This document shows, one piece after another, positions 26,344-37,714 of a stretch of 64,000 bases of DNA. Numbering within the stretch: the first letter of the stretch is position 1; each line of letters opens with the position of its first letter. The stretch is from Mytilus edulis (taxonomy: Eukaryota > Mollusca > Bivalvia > Mytilida > Mytilidae): positions 46,088,830 through 46,152,829 of the forward strand of contig NC_092344.1 in the NCBI RefSeq assembly GCF_963676685.1, read 5' to 3'. Both the position numbers and the translations under genes were made by a program. Under the pieces are notes generated by a model. It was given only the letters and a program-made list of their open reading frames with translations, did not search any database and had not been told where the DNA came from.

Positions 26344-27660
26344 TAGTCCATAGATAGCCCTAAGAACTTGGGGCCGTTGTGTGTTGAAGGGAAGGAGTGT
26401 TGTCTCTAGAAAGTTTAACGAATGACGTGTTATTCAAGATACAGTGATTTTCAGAAACTTACTTCAAACTTTATAAACTCTAATATGTGATAATCTTTCT
26501 TTAATATATGTATCCTAAAATATTATTTCTGTTAGTTTAAATTCTGTATGTATTTCACTTGTATCTTTACTAAAATCTTTTTTTCTTCTGATTGTGTGCC
26601 ATATTTAAGTTATTTAAAGGAGAAATCCATTTGAAAGTGCAATTCTATGTTTAATTGTTAAATCTATATAGGCAGAAGCATAATAGATAATATTGTTAAC
26701 AGATACTAGAACTAAATTTGAAAAATAGCATTTTAAATGTAAACTAAATTGAAAATAAATTTTACAATTAGTTCAATTCCATGTGTTCACTCTATTTAAA
26801 ATGTTTATAGAAAGTTGGCTTTTCATTTAGATAAAAAAAAAAAAAACATCAAATATTACAAAAAAAGTCATGATTTAATCATTTCTGATTTTCTAAAAAT
26901 TATTGAAAGAGAGACAAAAGAAAAGAAACTTTGATGTATAAAGTGAAAGTAGAGTCCCAGAAACCTGATATTTAGGTTTTTTAATGAAGTGAAAGTAAGG
27001 GAATTAGCCATGTTGTTGTTGAAAAATTATAGTTCAATTATGCAATACATCATGACGTACATATATAGATATTGTAAATACTTTGTTGATCGTTTATAAA
27101 AGACACAAACATGTCTTTGTAACGCACTGTGAAATGTATTTGTTTTTAAAATGTCTTAACTTATAAAAAATATCTATAAATTATGATTATTTTCAGTTAA
27201 AGGTCTGTCTACGTGATAGAGTGTTATTTATTGTTTTGGGTTTTTAATTATACGATATATTGTTTTTTTCCCTTGTTTTGAATATGTTTAGGTGATTGTG
27301 GTTGGCACACGAGGTGGTCATGTTATGAGTCAGTGTGGAGACAGAGTGTGTCATGCAGTGTTTATTTTTAGAGTGCAATATTTGTTATGTAAAAAAACAC
27401 TTATAGGTAGTGAGAAAAAAATGGCACAGTTACTGACCAAAATGCACTACAGGGTATTGTTTCATTATAAAATCATTGTATTTAATGCATATAGAAATTT
27501 ATTAAGAAATAATTCCAAAAGTAAAGTAAATCTGACAGAAATTAAGATTTTTATTTTTCATATTTATTACAAAAAATTACAAAAGTTCTTTGTATTTGTT
27601 GACGAAATTCTTAAATTTTTTATCATTTTTCAAAATGAAATAAAATACTCAATCTTGTAA
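26344..27660 (+). other. Probable IQSEC 3' untranslated region
   Basis: AT-rich sequence without recognisable repeats follows the stop. AATAAA hexamers at about 26754 and 27639 are candidate polyadenylation signals; the second sits just before the repeat-rich interval. A 122-codon open frame at 27292-27660 has no recognisable content and is probably chance. Confidence 0.5.
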
Positions 27661-27889
27661 CAGCTCATTAGTCATTCAATCATTACATAAGTTTTAAAAC
27701 AAAACACTGTACATGTGTATTGTGATATGTGTGTGTATGTAACTGATAGGAAAGAATGAGAGAGAGAGAAAGAGACAAATGAAAGATTTTAAAAGTTGAC
27801 CACAATTAATTGCAGTAGATCTGCATAAATATATATCACACAATAAAGGTGAAAAATTCATATTTTTGTATATTTTATGCCTCTTATAC

Positions 27890-29440
27890 GATAGATAGAT
27901 TGATCAGGGGTTAATGCCACTTTCAGCATAATGGTGTGATTTCATGGCCGTTAGTTTATGTCTCACTTTGACAGAGTCAAAAAGTGAGACATAGGTATAC
28001 TTTTGTCAACAATGGTTTATTGTCGAGCCTGCAACTTTTGTTGCAGAAAGCTCGACATAGGGATAGTGATCCAGCAGCAGCGGCGGCTTTAGCTAACTTC
28101 TTAAAAGCTTTATATTTTAGAAGTTAGAAGACCTGTATGCTTCATACTTTGTATATAGATGCCTCATGTTACGAACTTTCCGTCAGTCACATGTCCAATG
28201 TCCTTGACCTCATTTTCATGGTTCAGTGACTACTTGAAAAAAAAGTTCAGATTTTTTGTAATGTTAATTTCTCTCTTATTATAAGTAATTGGATAACTAT
28301 ATTTGGTATGTGCGTACCTTGCAAGGTCATCATGCCCGTTAGACAGTTTTCACTTGACCTCGACCTCATTTCATGGATCAGTGAACAAGGTTAAGTTTTG
28401 GTAGTCAAGTCCATATCTCAGATACTATAAGCAATAGGGCTAGTATATTTGGTGTATGGAAGGACTGTAAGGTGTACATGTCCAAATGGCAGGTGTCATT
28501 TGACCTTGACCTCATTTTCATGGTTCAGTGGTTATAGTTAAGTTTTTGTGTTTTGGTCTGTTTTTCTTATACTTTATGCAATAGGTCTTCTATATTTGGT
28601 GTATGGAATGATTGTAAAGTGTACATGTCTAACTGACAGGTGTCATCTGACCTTGACCTCATTTTCATGGTTCAGTGGTCAAAGTTAAGTTTTTGAGTTT
28701 TGGTCTATTTTTCAAATACTTTATGCATTAGGTCAACTATATTTGGTGTATGGAAATATTTTATGATCTATATGTCTGTTACGTACCTTGCAAGGTCATC
28801 ATGCCCGTTAGACAGTTTTCACTTGACCTCGACCTCATTTCATGGATCAGTGAACAAGGTTAAGTTTTGGTAGTCAAGTCCATATCTCAGATACTATAAG
28901 CAATAGGGCTAGTATATTTGGTGTATGGAAGGACTGTAAGGTGTACATGTCCAAATGGCAGGTGTCATTTGACCTTGACCTCATTTTCACGGTTCATTGC
29001 TAAGTGTTAAGTGTTTGTGTTTTGGTCTGTTTTTCTTAATTTATAAGCAATAAGTCAACTATATTTGTTGTATTGAAGAATTGTTAGCTGTACATGTCTG
29101 CCTGGCATGGTTCATCTGACCTTGACCTCATTTTCATGGTTCATTGATCAATGTTTTGTTTTCTTGGTTAATGTTGAGTTTATGTGACAGTTGTAATAAA
29201 GCTTTACATTTAGGTCTATCAACATAATATCAATGATTAGTAAAGAAGGCGAGACATTTCAGCGTGTGCACTCTTGTCTTATAATAAGTTCAGTTTATTG
29301 GTAGGTCAATAATATTTGGTATGCAGTTGTATTTGAAATGACCAATCACATTTCCATGTAGATTATTTGACCCCCTCAGTCATGGTCAATTGACTTTGAG
29401 ACTTTGGCTTAGTTTACATGTATAACTTTGTGATTAGGTT
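27890..29440. repeat. Repeat block with GACCTTGACCTCATTTTCAT units
   Basis: Starts with GTCGAGCCTGCAACTTTTGT and ends near AAAGAAGGCGAGACATTTCA, with four or more units of roughly 130-170 bp between. Each unit has TTGACCTTGACCTCATTTTC, CATGGTTCAGTG, a GTTAAGTTTT stretch and a TATATTTGGTGTATGGAA stretch. Two 208-bp pieces (28313-28520 and 28782-28989) are identical. No coding capacity. Confidence 0.8.
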
Positions 29441-29639
29441 TATTTAATGGGAACCACTAGTGGTAGGTCAAGGATATTTGGTATTATATATGTATAAGCT
29501 TTGGCACATCTCATTTCCATGGAGATTGTTTGGCCTTATACCTTCAGTCATGGTTCCTTTGATGAATATTGTGCGTAACTTACATGTTAAAAGTATTGCT
29601 ATTTTAATTTCAACAATTGCATTTTACTGTCAAAATAAC

Positions 29640-29850
29640 AAAAAGGGCTATACATCTCTGTGTCAACAGTTTATTATTGGTGTAGAAGGCCCTAACGGGT
29701 TGAGAGAATCACTGACCTTCAGTATGAAAACTGACAATCTTAGTCAATTAAGATTGGAGTCAAGCTCACCTGTCACATTCAGGATTTGAACTCACAACCT
29801 CATAGTGACTAGCTATTGATACAGTATTTGACTATTAAGCCACAAAAGCA
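29640..29850 (-). mobile_element. tRNA-derived SINE
   Basis: On the minus strand, from about 29850: TGGCTTAATAGTC (A-box-like), then GAGTTCAAATCCTG (B-box-like, two mismatches to GGTTCGAATCC), then a body with TTGACTCCAATC and TTGTCAGTTTTCATACTG, and a tail with CACCAATAATAAACTG. This matches the layout of bivalve tRNA-derived SINEs with a conserved central part. The promoter boxes look decayed. Confidence 0.65.
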
Positions 29851-31703
29851 TAGTCATATGATAGAAGTGGTGCATACAATACTGGAGTGAAGTGCTATAT
29901 TATGTCTTCATGCTCCAGACCATGCAGTTTATATTAGCCTCTTTCAGTGAATACATTGACCAGGCTATTTTTTCTCTCCAAAAACTACAAATATCTGATC
30001 AATTAAAAAGACTTTGATAAAACAAGGAGGATTGAATCAATGTCATATCAATACACCAAGATGTGAAGGAAGCAATCAGAATGATGATCTGACTTATATC
30101 AGTGATAAATCACAATACTAAAGTTACTTCCCATTTATAGTTGTTGGTGAGACACAATATGTGTCTTGTTACAAAGAATGTAATAGGGGGGGAGAATTTT
30201 TTCTGTGAAATTATTATATCCCTGATTCACTGAAATGGCTATTTTTTGGTTGCTGTTTTCATTTCAAATTGTGATAACATAGTCACAGCATTCATTTGTA
30301 CTAGCCTTTCAAAACAGTCATACTCATGATACAGTTTTGAACAGTGGTGTACATTTGTTGCCTTCATTTCTTTTGATACACCATAAATGAGTTTTGTGCA
30401 AATTTTGTTGCAAAGGATGGGTTCAAACATTGCTTTAATTCAATTAAATTTCAACTAACATCAAGGGTATTTAACAAATGAGCATTAAATAAGTATGAGG
30501 GAAATATAAATTTGTCTTGCAATGCATTTGTAAAATTCTTAGTATCCATACAAGCATTACTAACTTTCATGGCTAAATTTGCTTGACAGACTTTCCTGAA
30601 AAACGTTATAAAAAGTATTTATTTAGACCGACCCTGATTCCTGTCACCAAAATGTTGGGAAAGGGAGTTAACTGAATTTAACCTGTTCAACTGTCTTGCA
30701 TAACTTCATGAATTAGAAATGATAAGAGAGATGTAAAGTTTTGTTTCTACTGGGGTTTTTTCCTTGCAAAAGATGAATGATATCAGTAAACTACGGGAAA
30801 CGACACAGACATTATGGCGATGCTTGATTTCTCGATTGACAACATATTTGTTACGTTTTGAGAAGGTTCTTCGTCAAATAATCGGCATTCCCATGTGAAC
30901 CAACTCTTCTTGTCGACTGGTTTCTTTATTCATGATCATTCATATAAAACTGACTTCATACAGGAAAAATAATTTTATGTCTCAATAAAATATTTTTACA
31001 GTATAAGAAAAGTCTACAATACCAATGGGATATTCAATCTGATAAGTCAAAAAGAAGTACCAATGCCATGGCAATAAACACATAACGACAATACGACAAA
31101 CAATAGTATAAACATCACAGCATGGAAGACTAAGCAAAACGAACACCATCAAAAACCAAAAGATGATTTTAGATGATCTGGAAGGGAAAGCAGATCTAAT
31201 AAATGAAAACTCCAACAATTTTGTATTAACCTTTATTAGGATGTATCCGCTACATGTACTGTGCTGTCTTTACACCATATTATCAATTGTCCTTCTTTAT
31301 TGATGTGAAGAACTTCAGGATCAATAATACCATATTCTTTGCCATAGTTTGCAACAAAGTCACCATCTGATGTAAGAACATGAATAGAATCTGTCACATA
31401 AATGATCATAAATAAGTCCTAACTCAGATGCTACAATATCTATAGGCTCAAATTTGATAATTGAATTTATGTTTGAATCTCCTTCATTATGCGATCGTAA
31501 ACCTTTGTTAAATGTTAAATGTTCGTCCTATAACTTCATTTTTTAATTCTTTGTGTGATATGATACATAAACCATGTGCATTTGCTGTAATTTTGCTGAT
31601 ACAATCTCCATAACCAAATGGAATAGAGTATTCGAAATTACCTTTTTCATTTAGAAATATGATACTATGCCAGTTAAACTGAATATGTGAATACCCTATC
31701 AAT

Positions 31704-31761
31704 AGCCTGGCATCCGGCCCAATCTAGCTGCGCGTCGCAAGATTAGCCAGGATCCCAGGCT
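31704..31761. mobile_element. 58-bp foldback insertion with 11-bp target duplication
   Basis: ACCCTATCAAT at 31693-31703 is repeated at 31762-31772. The 58 bases between start AGCCTGGCATCC and end GGATCCCAGGCT (one mismatch as inverted repeat), and most of the interior also pairs, giving one near-continuous hairpin. It interrupts the reading sequence of the B-box pseudogene, so the empty site can be inferred from the paralogues. Confidence 0.8.
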
Positions 31762-32042
31762 ACCCTATCAATACCTGTCCATCATCAGTTTTGCACTCAC
31801 ATGTATATGTATATGGAATAAAAATTGTTGAAGTTTTTTTCAAAAAAGATTTCTGGTTCATTATTGTCAGAAATAGACAATATCATATTCTCACATAAAA
31901 GTAAAATTCTATTATTCTCAATAACTTTCATTCCAAAAGGATTGAATTTCAATCCACTCCTAAATTTTTCAACATATTTTGAACCACTTAGTTCAAAACA
32001 CTCTAAAGAAGTATGTGAATTTGTTCCAGGAGGACTGATTAT

Positions 32043-32200
32043 ACACCTTATCGCTATTGTCCGCCATTGCTGGAAATCACACAGGTTCCCGTAAAATTTT
32101 GACGTCATAAAACAAAATGTCTGACGCCACAATGGAAAAGTGATTGTTGTTGACGTCAAAAGTTCAAGCGGACGGGTCAGCCGGGAATAGCGATAAGGTG
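32043..32200. mobile_element. 158-bp MITE inside the pseudogene
   Basis: ACACCTTATCGCTATT (32043-32058) and AATAGCGATAAGGTGT (32186-32201) are perfect 16-bp inverted repeats. Comparison with the paralogous genes shows that everything between is extra, with TAT duplicated at the edges (a TA target is also possible). It is relatively GC-rich, includes three GACGTC-like words and has no frame of its own. Confidence 0.85.
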
Positions 32201-33468
32201 TATTGATATATATGTACCATCATTAAAGCTTTCCAAACATTTGATTGTTTTCAATGGAGTCTGGATACTTTGTTTAATGGCTAATTTTGGCATAATTACC
32301 AGTGATCAAAATCTAGGAGGTAAACCTAGAGCAAACACGTAAGCTGAGGATTTTAATGACACATTTAATCCTTCAATATCCTTTGACGGCAATTCTTCTA
32401 CATTTTAAAATGATCTGTCTAAGATAGTCTAACACTAATTTAGCATCATTTGAAAGAAGCATGTTATCGATAAGGTTTGTGGTCCCCTTCAAATAATCAA
32501 CATTTTTTTGTAAAGTTTCCTTTGGTTTTTTTTTAGTGTCATTCTGAGAGGTTTCAACAAAACATCAAGTTCACGAAAGAGCAGTTCTGCTTCTTGTGTA
32601 GCGTTTTCTTTAATATCTTTCTCTTGTTCAATTATTTTTTGCTTTGCTTTTTTATAATAATAAGTTACTTCCTTACAACTTTTTTCGCTTTTCTTCAAGT
32701 TTTCATTAAAAAATGGTAAGTCACCTTTTATTTTACTATTCAAACTTGTTAGTTCAGATATTTTTTCATTATAAACCGTCTCAAGTTTTAAAATTGTATG
32801 ACCTTGGTGGTTTCCTTCAGTAGCACAGAAAGTACACATCTTCTTGGAACAACTTTTACAATATGCAGTACATTTCTCTTCAGTATGCATAGAACAAATA
32901 ATATTTCCAAGCGTTAACTTGCGATCACTATCTTTTGCCTCCAAAGTTCCCATCTGTTTTAACATTATAACACTGTGTTCCTCAGATCCTCTGACTTTAG
33001 AATGTCTCTTTGTTTTACAATTTTCACACAGAATTAACTCACAGTTTATGCACTTCCATGCAGTTGTTTCAATAGATAAATCACAAAGTTCGCAGACAGC
33101 AAGATTTTGGGCCATTTTGGATTGTTGATTTTCTAATCAAAAGCAAACTACAACTGTTTTTATCTTATTTATATCCACATGAGTCTAGAAAACAATAACC
33201 ATAAATTATTACTGATATAGTTTTATTTTAATATGACACATTTCTATTGATAATAAGATAGATGATAAGATATGAGAAACATGCTTACTTACTTGATACA
33301 ATGTAAAAAGTAGGGTTTTATTTAAGTGTAAATTATGTCAATATTATGCAGTGGAAATTGGAATGATGAGCAGGCTTGAAAACACATTCCGACTTAAACA
33401 TATAACCAAAAATATATAAAACAATTATATTTCAGTAAATTTTTACTGTCATAAATTTCGGCGTTTTG

Positions 33469-33925
33469 CATTTGCGCCGATCTGCATTTCATTTGCGCCG
33501 ATTTTTTCTTTCATTTGCGCCAATTTATTTTCTTCATTTGCGCCGAATTTTTTACAGGTAAATTACAGGTGAATAGATATGAGAAGATGTGGTATGAGTG
33601 CCAATGAGAGAACTCTCCATCCAAGTCATGTTATTTTTCATTTATCATTATAGACCTCTTCCGTTAGCCACTTGTACAAATTTAATGAATTGTCAATCAT
33701 AACATGTATATAACTGTTGTCCCCTGCTCACCATGGGGAGGTGGAAGAAGGCATACAAGATACATCTCCAGACTTTTTCCTTGACCGAACCAATAGTTCT
33801 TTAGCCTCTGTCTTTCGGACATCTGCCACATGATTATGCTCGTTCTGTGTTTTGACGATAGAATCCGTGAAAAAATGAAATCGGCGCAAATGAAAGAATG
33901 AATATTTTCAAAATCGGCGCAAATG
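33469..33925. mobile_element. Non-autonomous element with CATTTGCGCCGA iterons in inverted termini
   Basis: CATTTGCGCCGA occurs at 33469, 33490, 33512 (one mismatch) and 33535. Its complement TCGGCGCAAATG occurs at 33881-33892 and 33914-33925. Iterated subterminal motifs facing each other across about 330 bp look like transposase-binding iterons of a foldback-type DNA transposon. The interior includes a fragment of the AGATGTGGTATG family (33578-33625). Confidence 0.65.
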
Positions 33926-34262
33926 TCATACGCCCATCTCAATCCATCTCGTGGGAGAGTACACCTATTGATGATCGGTCGTAAGGAACAGTAATTAATG
34001 TACATTGTATCATACTTGTTGACTAGGTCGCCATGCCTCATTAATTATTTCTAAATTAATTTTATGAATTTTTGGAAGACTGAGGTACATGTGTTCATGT
34101 TTTGAATCATTATCATTCTTTAAAAATTATACGTACGGATAGCTATTTCTTTTTTTTTATTTTCTATATAGATTTTCAACTATTTATTTTATTATCATAT
34201 AGCAAATAAGTGAGTTAGCGATCAGTGTAAAGTTCTTTATTGTCATGTTTTAAATATACAGT

Positions 34263-35040
34263 AACGGTATAAACCTTCAATTATGTATTTTTTTAAAGAT
34301 TTTTTACCAGTTTCCCATGCTAGATACCAAAGAGACAGTCAAACTAATAAGTAAACTGACAATGCCATGCCTAAAAAGAAAAAGACAGACAAGCAGACAA
34401 ACAATAGTATACAAAATATAACATAGAAAAATAAAGACTAAGCGACACGAACCCCAACTAAAAAGAGGGAGTGGCCAACCTAACCAAAATGTTGTATTTT
34501 AAAATAACTGCAAACAATATTTTTAAAGAACTTATAATGCACAGTAATCAAGCTGCAATTCATGAATTCAGTAAAAAAAAATATAATAAAGTTTTGAATT
34601 AGAAATGATATGGACAGCCTTTGTTGGGCCTAGTTGATATATCATTTGCGTAATGAACTATTCCTACTGTTTTGAACCCGGATCCCTGAAACTTCAAAGA
34701 AAGATTCAACAGTTGTTGAATATGTACAACTGTTATTATGGTTAGTATTTGAGGATATATTTTTTTGCTATTTATTCGCACTTGGAAAAATTATATAAGG
34801 TTACAGTTTTGTGTGTTTGAATCCTCTTACAGTTTTGAACACTGATCATTGACACTTCACAGAATGATTGTACATAAATTGAAGTTGATGAGGTTTGGCT
34901 ATTATGATTCTCAAGGGAGCTTAATCACTTTTTACAAAACTTTAAAGAGACGGAACAGAAAGCTTGCAAACCTATTAACGCCGGTATAAACCTTCAATTA
35001 TGTATTTTTTTAAAGATTTTTATCCAGTTTCCCATGCTAT
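34263..35040. repeat. Region bounded by about 60-bp direct repeats
   Basis: AACGGTATAAACCTTCAATT... at 34263-34322 recurs at 34981-35040 (CCGGTATAAACCTTCAATTA...) with only a few differences. Between them lies a dispersed repeat piece (AGACAAACAATAGTATACAA, 34320-34470), similar to one at 31060-31160. Could be an insertion or a tandem duplication. Confidence 0.6.
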
Positions 35041-35839
35041 ATTTTTATATATTTAGATATTCAGTGATGATCATTCTCCATTGCATAAAAATATTTCTGC
35101 ACAACCCTGCCATTTGAGTGATCCATTATTACCAACATAGCCAATGGCGAGAGTAGGGCAAGCAACCTCTCCAACTCTATCTTTCCATCTATCTATCTTT
35201 CTGCCCGAAAGAAATTTGGTACAAAAAAAAAGGGAATACTTATATATTTGGTCTGTATCTTGATGATACTTCCGAGTGGTATAGCGTTAATAACAAGTTT
35301 TACATCTGGTGTTGTTTCATTAGATTTGGATTAAGTTATCATCTCCGATATTTTATGAAGGAATATTTATGTTTATTAGGTTTAAGGTGTTAAATATTGG
35401 TCAACCATAAAAAAAAAAAATAATCGCACAAATTTCGACCAAACTTACTAAGTATTGGTATCTGTAGTCCTCAAAGACCTTTTAAAATGCCTTCCTCTGA
35501 AATCACAGAGCAGTTGACATCATTGCATTTAAAATTAATGAAATGACGATGGAACCAATCGTTTAGAATGAATATTGAGACCCTTGATATCATTACCTGT
35601 ACCATAATATAAGATTAGGGGAACCACTTTTTAAAAAGTTCAAATAAATTGTGAGTAAAATGTTTTTTAAATGGTCCACTATTAGAAATATAGCCAATAA
35701 TCCTACAACTTATCCGAAAGGCCTCCATTGCACACAAGTATATATCGTGACACTATAATAAACTATTTACTTACTTTTACTTACTATATCTAAATGCTGA
35801 ATACAATAAAGAGATGTTAAATATCTTCTATTAAATCAC

Positions 35840-36930
35840 TTCCTGTTTGGACAAAAATACCAGACTTATCATTTGTATACCAGGCCCAAGTTTCATTCAT
35901 ACAAAACTCATTAGTGGCACACAAATCAGAACAGTTGGAAGACCAAAATAATCCATTGAAAAGCATCAAAAACCAAAATGTTTTGCCTTGCTTTGGATTA
36001 GATATTAAACATTATACCTTATATAAAGTGATCCAGGCTTTCAATCTTTGCAGATTTTACTCTGGCCTGTTGTTCATTTTCGTGTGTCTTGTGTGTGGTC
36101 CTTTTTCATTATTGTAAAATTGAATTATCAAGCAATTAGTATGCATACATTTGCTTATGTTGATGTTTGAAATCATAAAAAAGGAGTCCATGATCATAGC
36201 TTTGTATAACTTTAAATTTGCCACAGTTTATTGCTTGTATAAAGTCTAGCATCTAGAACATATATTGTATGTTGTTTGTTGCCATAATTTGTAAAGTATT
36301 TTATTGGTGAAGTCAATTGTTAATTAATAGTGTTGTCTGTTCAACTGTCTTTTTTTAGGTGTAATTCATGTTATCAGTGTGATAAATTATAAAAGAAATA
36401 AATGTCAACATTACTCCAATTATTAGATATGCATTAGGTTGGTTCTTATCTTTAGATTTGGATAGGCACATGAAATTTGCACCAACAAATTAGTATGTCC
36501 AATACCAAAATAAACCTCCCCTTAGTCAGATAAATCAAATAAAGGTAGAAAGTACAAATAAAAAAAAAGTTTGAAAAAAAGCCCACAACGCTATGAAGCG
36601 AGAATAATAGACAACAAAAAATACATTTTCACATTTTTTTTTAAATCCTTGTCTGTATCAAAGCTTGGTTGATAGTTGATTGCTAAGGTCTAGTTGCAAA
36701 TAGTTGATGCATGTTTTGTATCAAGGAAATTTTACATTTACGGAGTCCCAGTTACTGAAAACAAGGTCATGATATTAAAGGCGACATTGGCATCGTTATC
36801 AATGACCAACTAAGAAAGTTCTTAGCTAAGGGACCAAAATATAGAATTCCGCAGCCCATCAAATAGAAAAAGAACTTCAGGTTACTAATGGATGCAGTTG
36901 GGGACTATGGTAGAACATGGATAAATAGCG
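35840..36930 (+). repeat. 1.1-kb duplicated block, copy 1
   Basis: Matches 40500-41560 in the same orientation with gaps. Shared anchors include GGCACACAAATCAGAAC, GCATCAAAAACCAAAA and GGATAGGCACATGAAATT. Both copies run into reverse-transcriptase element fragments and then a B-box gene, so block and gene may have been duplicated together. Confidence 0.7.
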
Positions 36931-37330
36931 ATATAGTTATCAAAGGTACCAGGATTATTACCAGACGAAACAGAACTGAAAACTTTATCTGAATGGATCA
37001 AATCTTTTCGATCATGCTTCAGAAGTGCATTCAGAGAAACTACGATGTACTATGAGAACAACGTCAAGGGTTTTTACCCATTCAAGAACCCGGAGGTTGT
37101 GGATGCTTTATCATCTATGCATGACAAATATGTTGTTGTTCCAGCAAATAATATAATCTAAAAAAATCATTATTTGCAATGTCTCACAAAAAAGCGAAAC
37201 TGACATTCCTAAATATTCTTAAAAAATATCATTAACAAAAGATGAAATATTACAAAATAAAAAATCTGTCCTTCTTTCACTTGGTATTAACATCAAATAA
37301 AACGAAGAAAATCCTCTTGTAGTTGATGTG
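36790..37330 (+). mobile_element. Decayed N-terminal piece of a reverse-transcriptase element
   Basis: Plus-strand translation gives LAKGPKYRIPQPI, LLMDAVGDYGRTW, then LKTLSEWIKSFRS and VVDALSSMHDKYVVVPANN before a stop near 37157. This is the region upstream of the RT core in a retroelement protein common in molluscan genomes. Stops and frame changes show it is dead. The 3' flank (37320-37480, TTTTCTCTCAATCGAATAAT...) matches 43690-43820. Confidence 0.7.
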
Positions 37331-37714
37331 TTTTCCTCGGCTTTAATTTGCAACAAGGATATGTTTTCTCTCAATCGAATAATGACTTTTGAACAGCGGT
37401 ATAGTACTCGGTTGCCTTTCTTATTCATGAAAACTAGCATAAGATACAAGTTTAATGTCATAAAAATATACACTTGTATACTTTCCTTTCCACATTTTTA
37501 AATATAAATATCGTAATGTTCGGGTGAAGTTTGATAAAAAAAAAAAAAAGAAGAATAATAAGAAGCATCAATTATTCTCTATACATGAAGTTTGTCAATC
37601 CTTCACCTCTTTTGATATAGTTCAAAACAAATAATGTAATGAAAATAATGGTTTATGCTAAGAAGTTAAGATACTCAACCCCATCCCCTCCCCACAAAAA
37701 TGTAGTATAAACCT

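Larger units (their letters stand above)
31236..33115 (-). pseudogene. B-box/coiled-coil/NHL-like family pseudogene
   Basis: Third, decayed copy of the genes at 37715-39352 and 43985-45628. The first 200 residues remain open (32489-33115: MAQNLAVCELCDLSIETT, both B-boxes, coiled coil). Homology then continues in other frames: the equivalent of the family's NNRILLLC segment near 31860-31950 and its SFEPMDIAV/GDFV end near 31330-31460. It stops at TAA 31236-31238, where intact copies end VADISS. Breaks include a frameshift near 32520, a 158-bp inverted-repeat insertion at 32043-32200, a 58-bp foldback insertion at 31704-31761, and a small rearrangement near 31390-31420. The 5' flank (33116-33440) matches that of the 43985 gene. 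Confidence 0.88.

Noticed and set aside
27292..27660. 122-codon plus-strand frame downstream of IQSEC
   Set aside because: Low-complexity AT-rich composition in the probable 3' UTR, with no domain and no splice signals linking it to coding exons.
33697..34041. 114-codon minus-strand frame
   Set aside because: It runs across the right edge of the iteron-bearing element and lacks any recognised domain. It may be an old transposon fragment, but I cannot support a gene.
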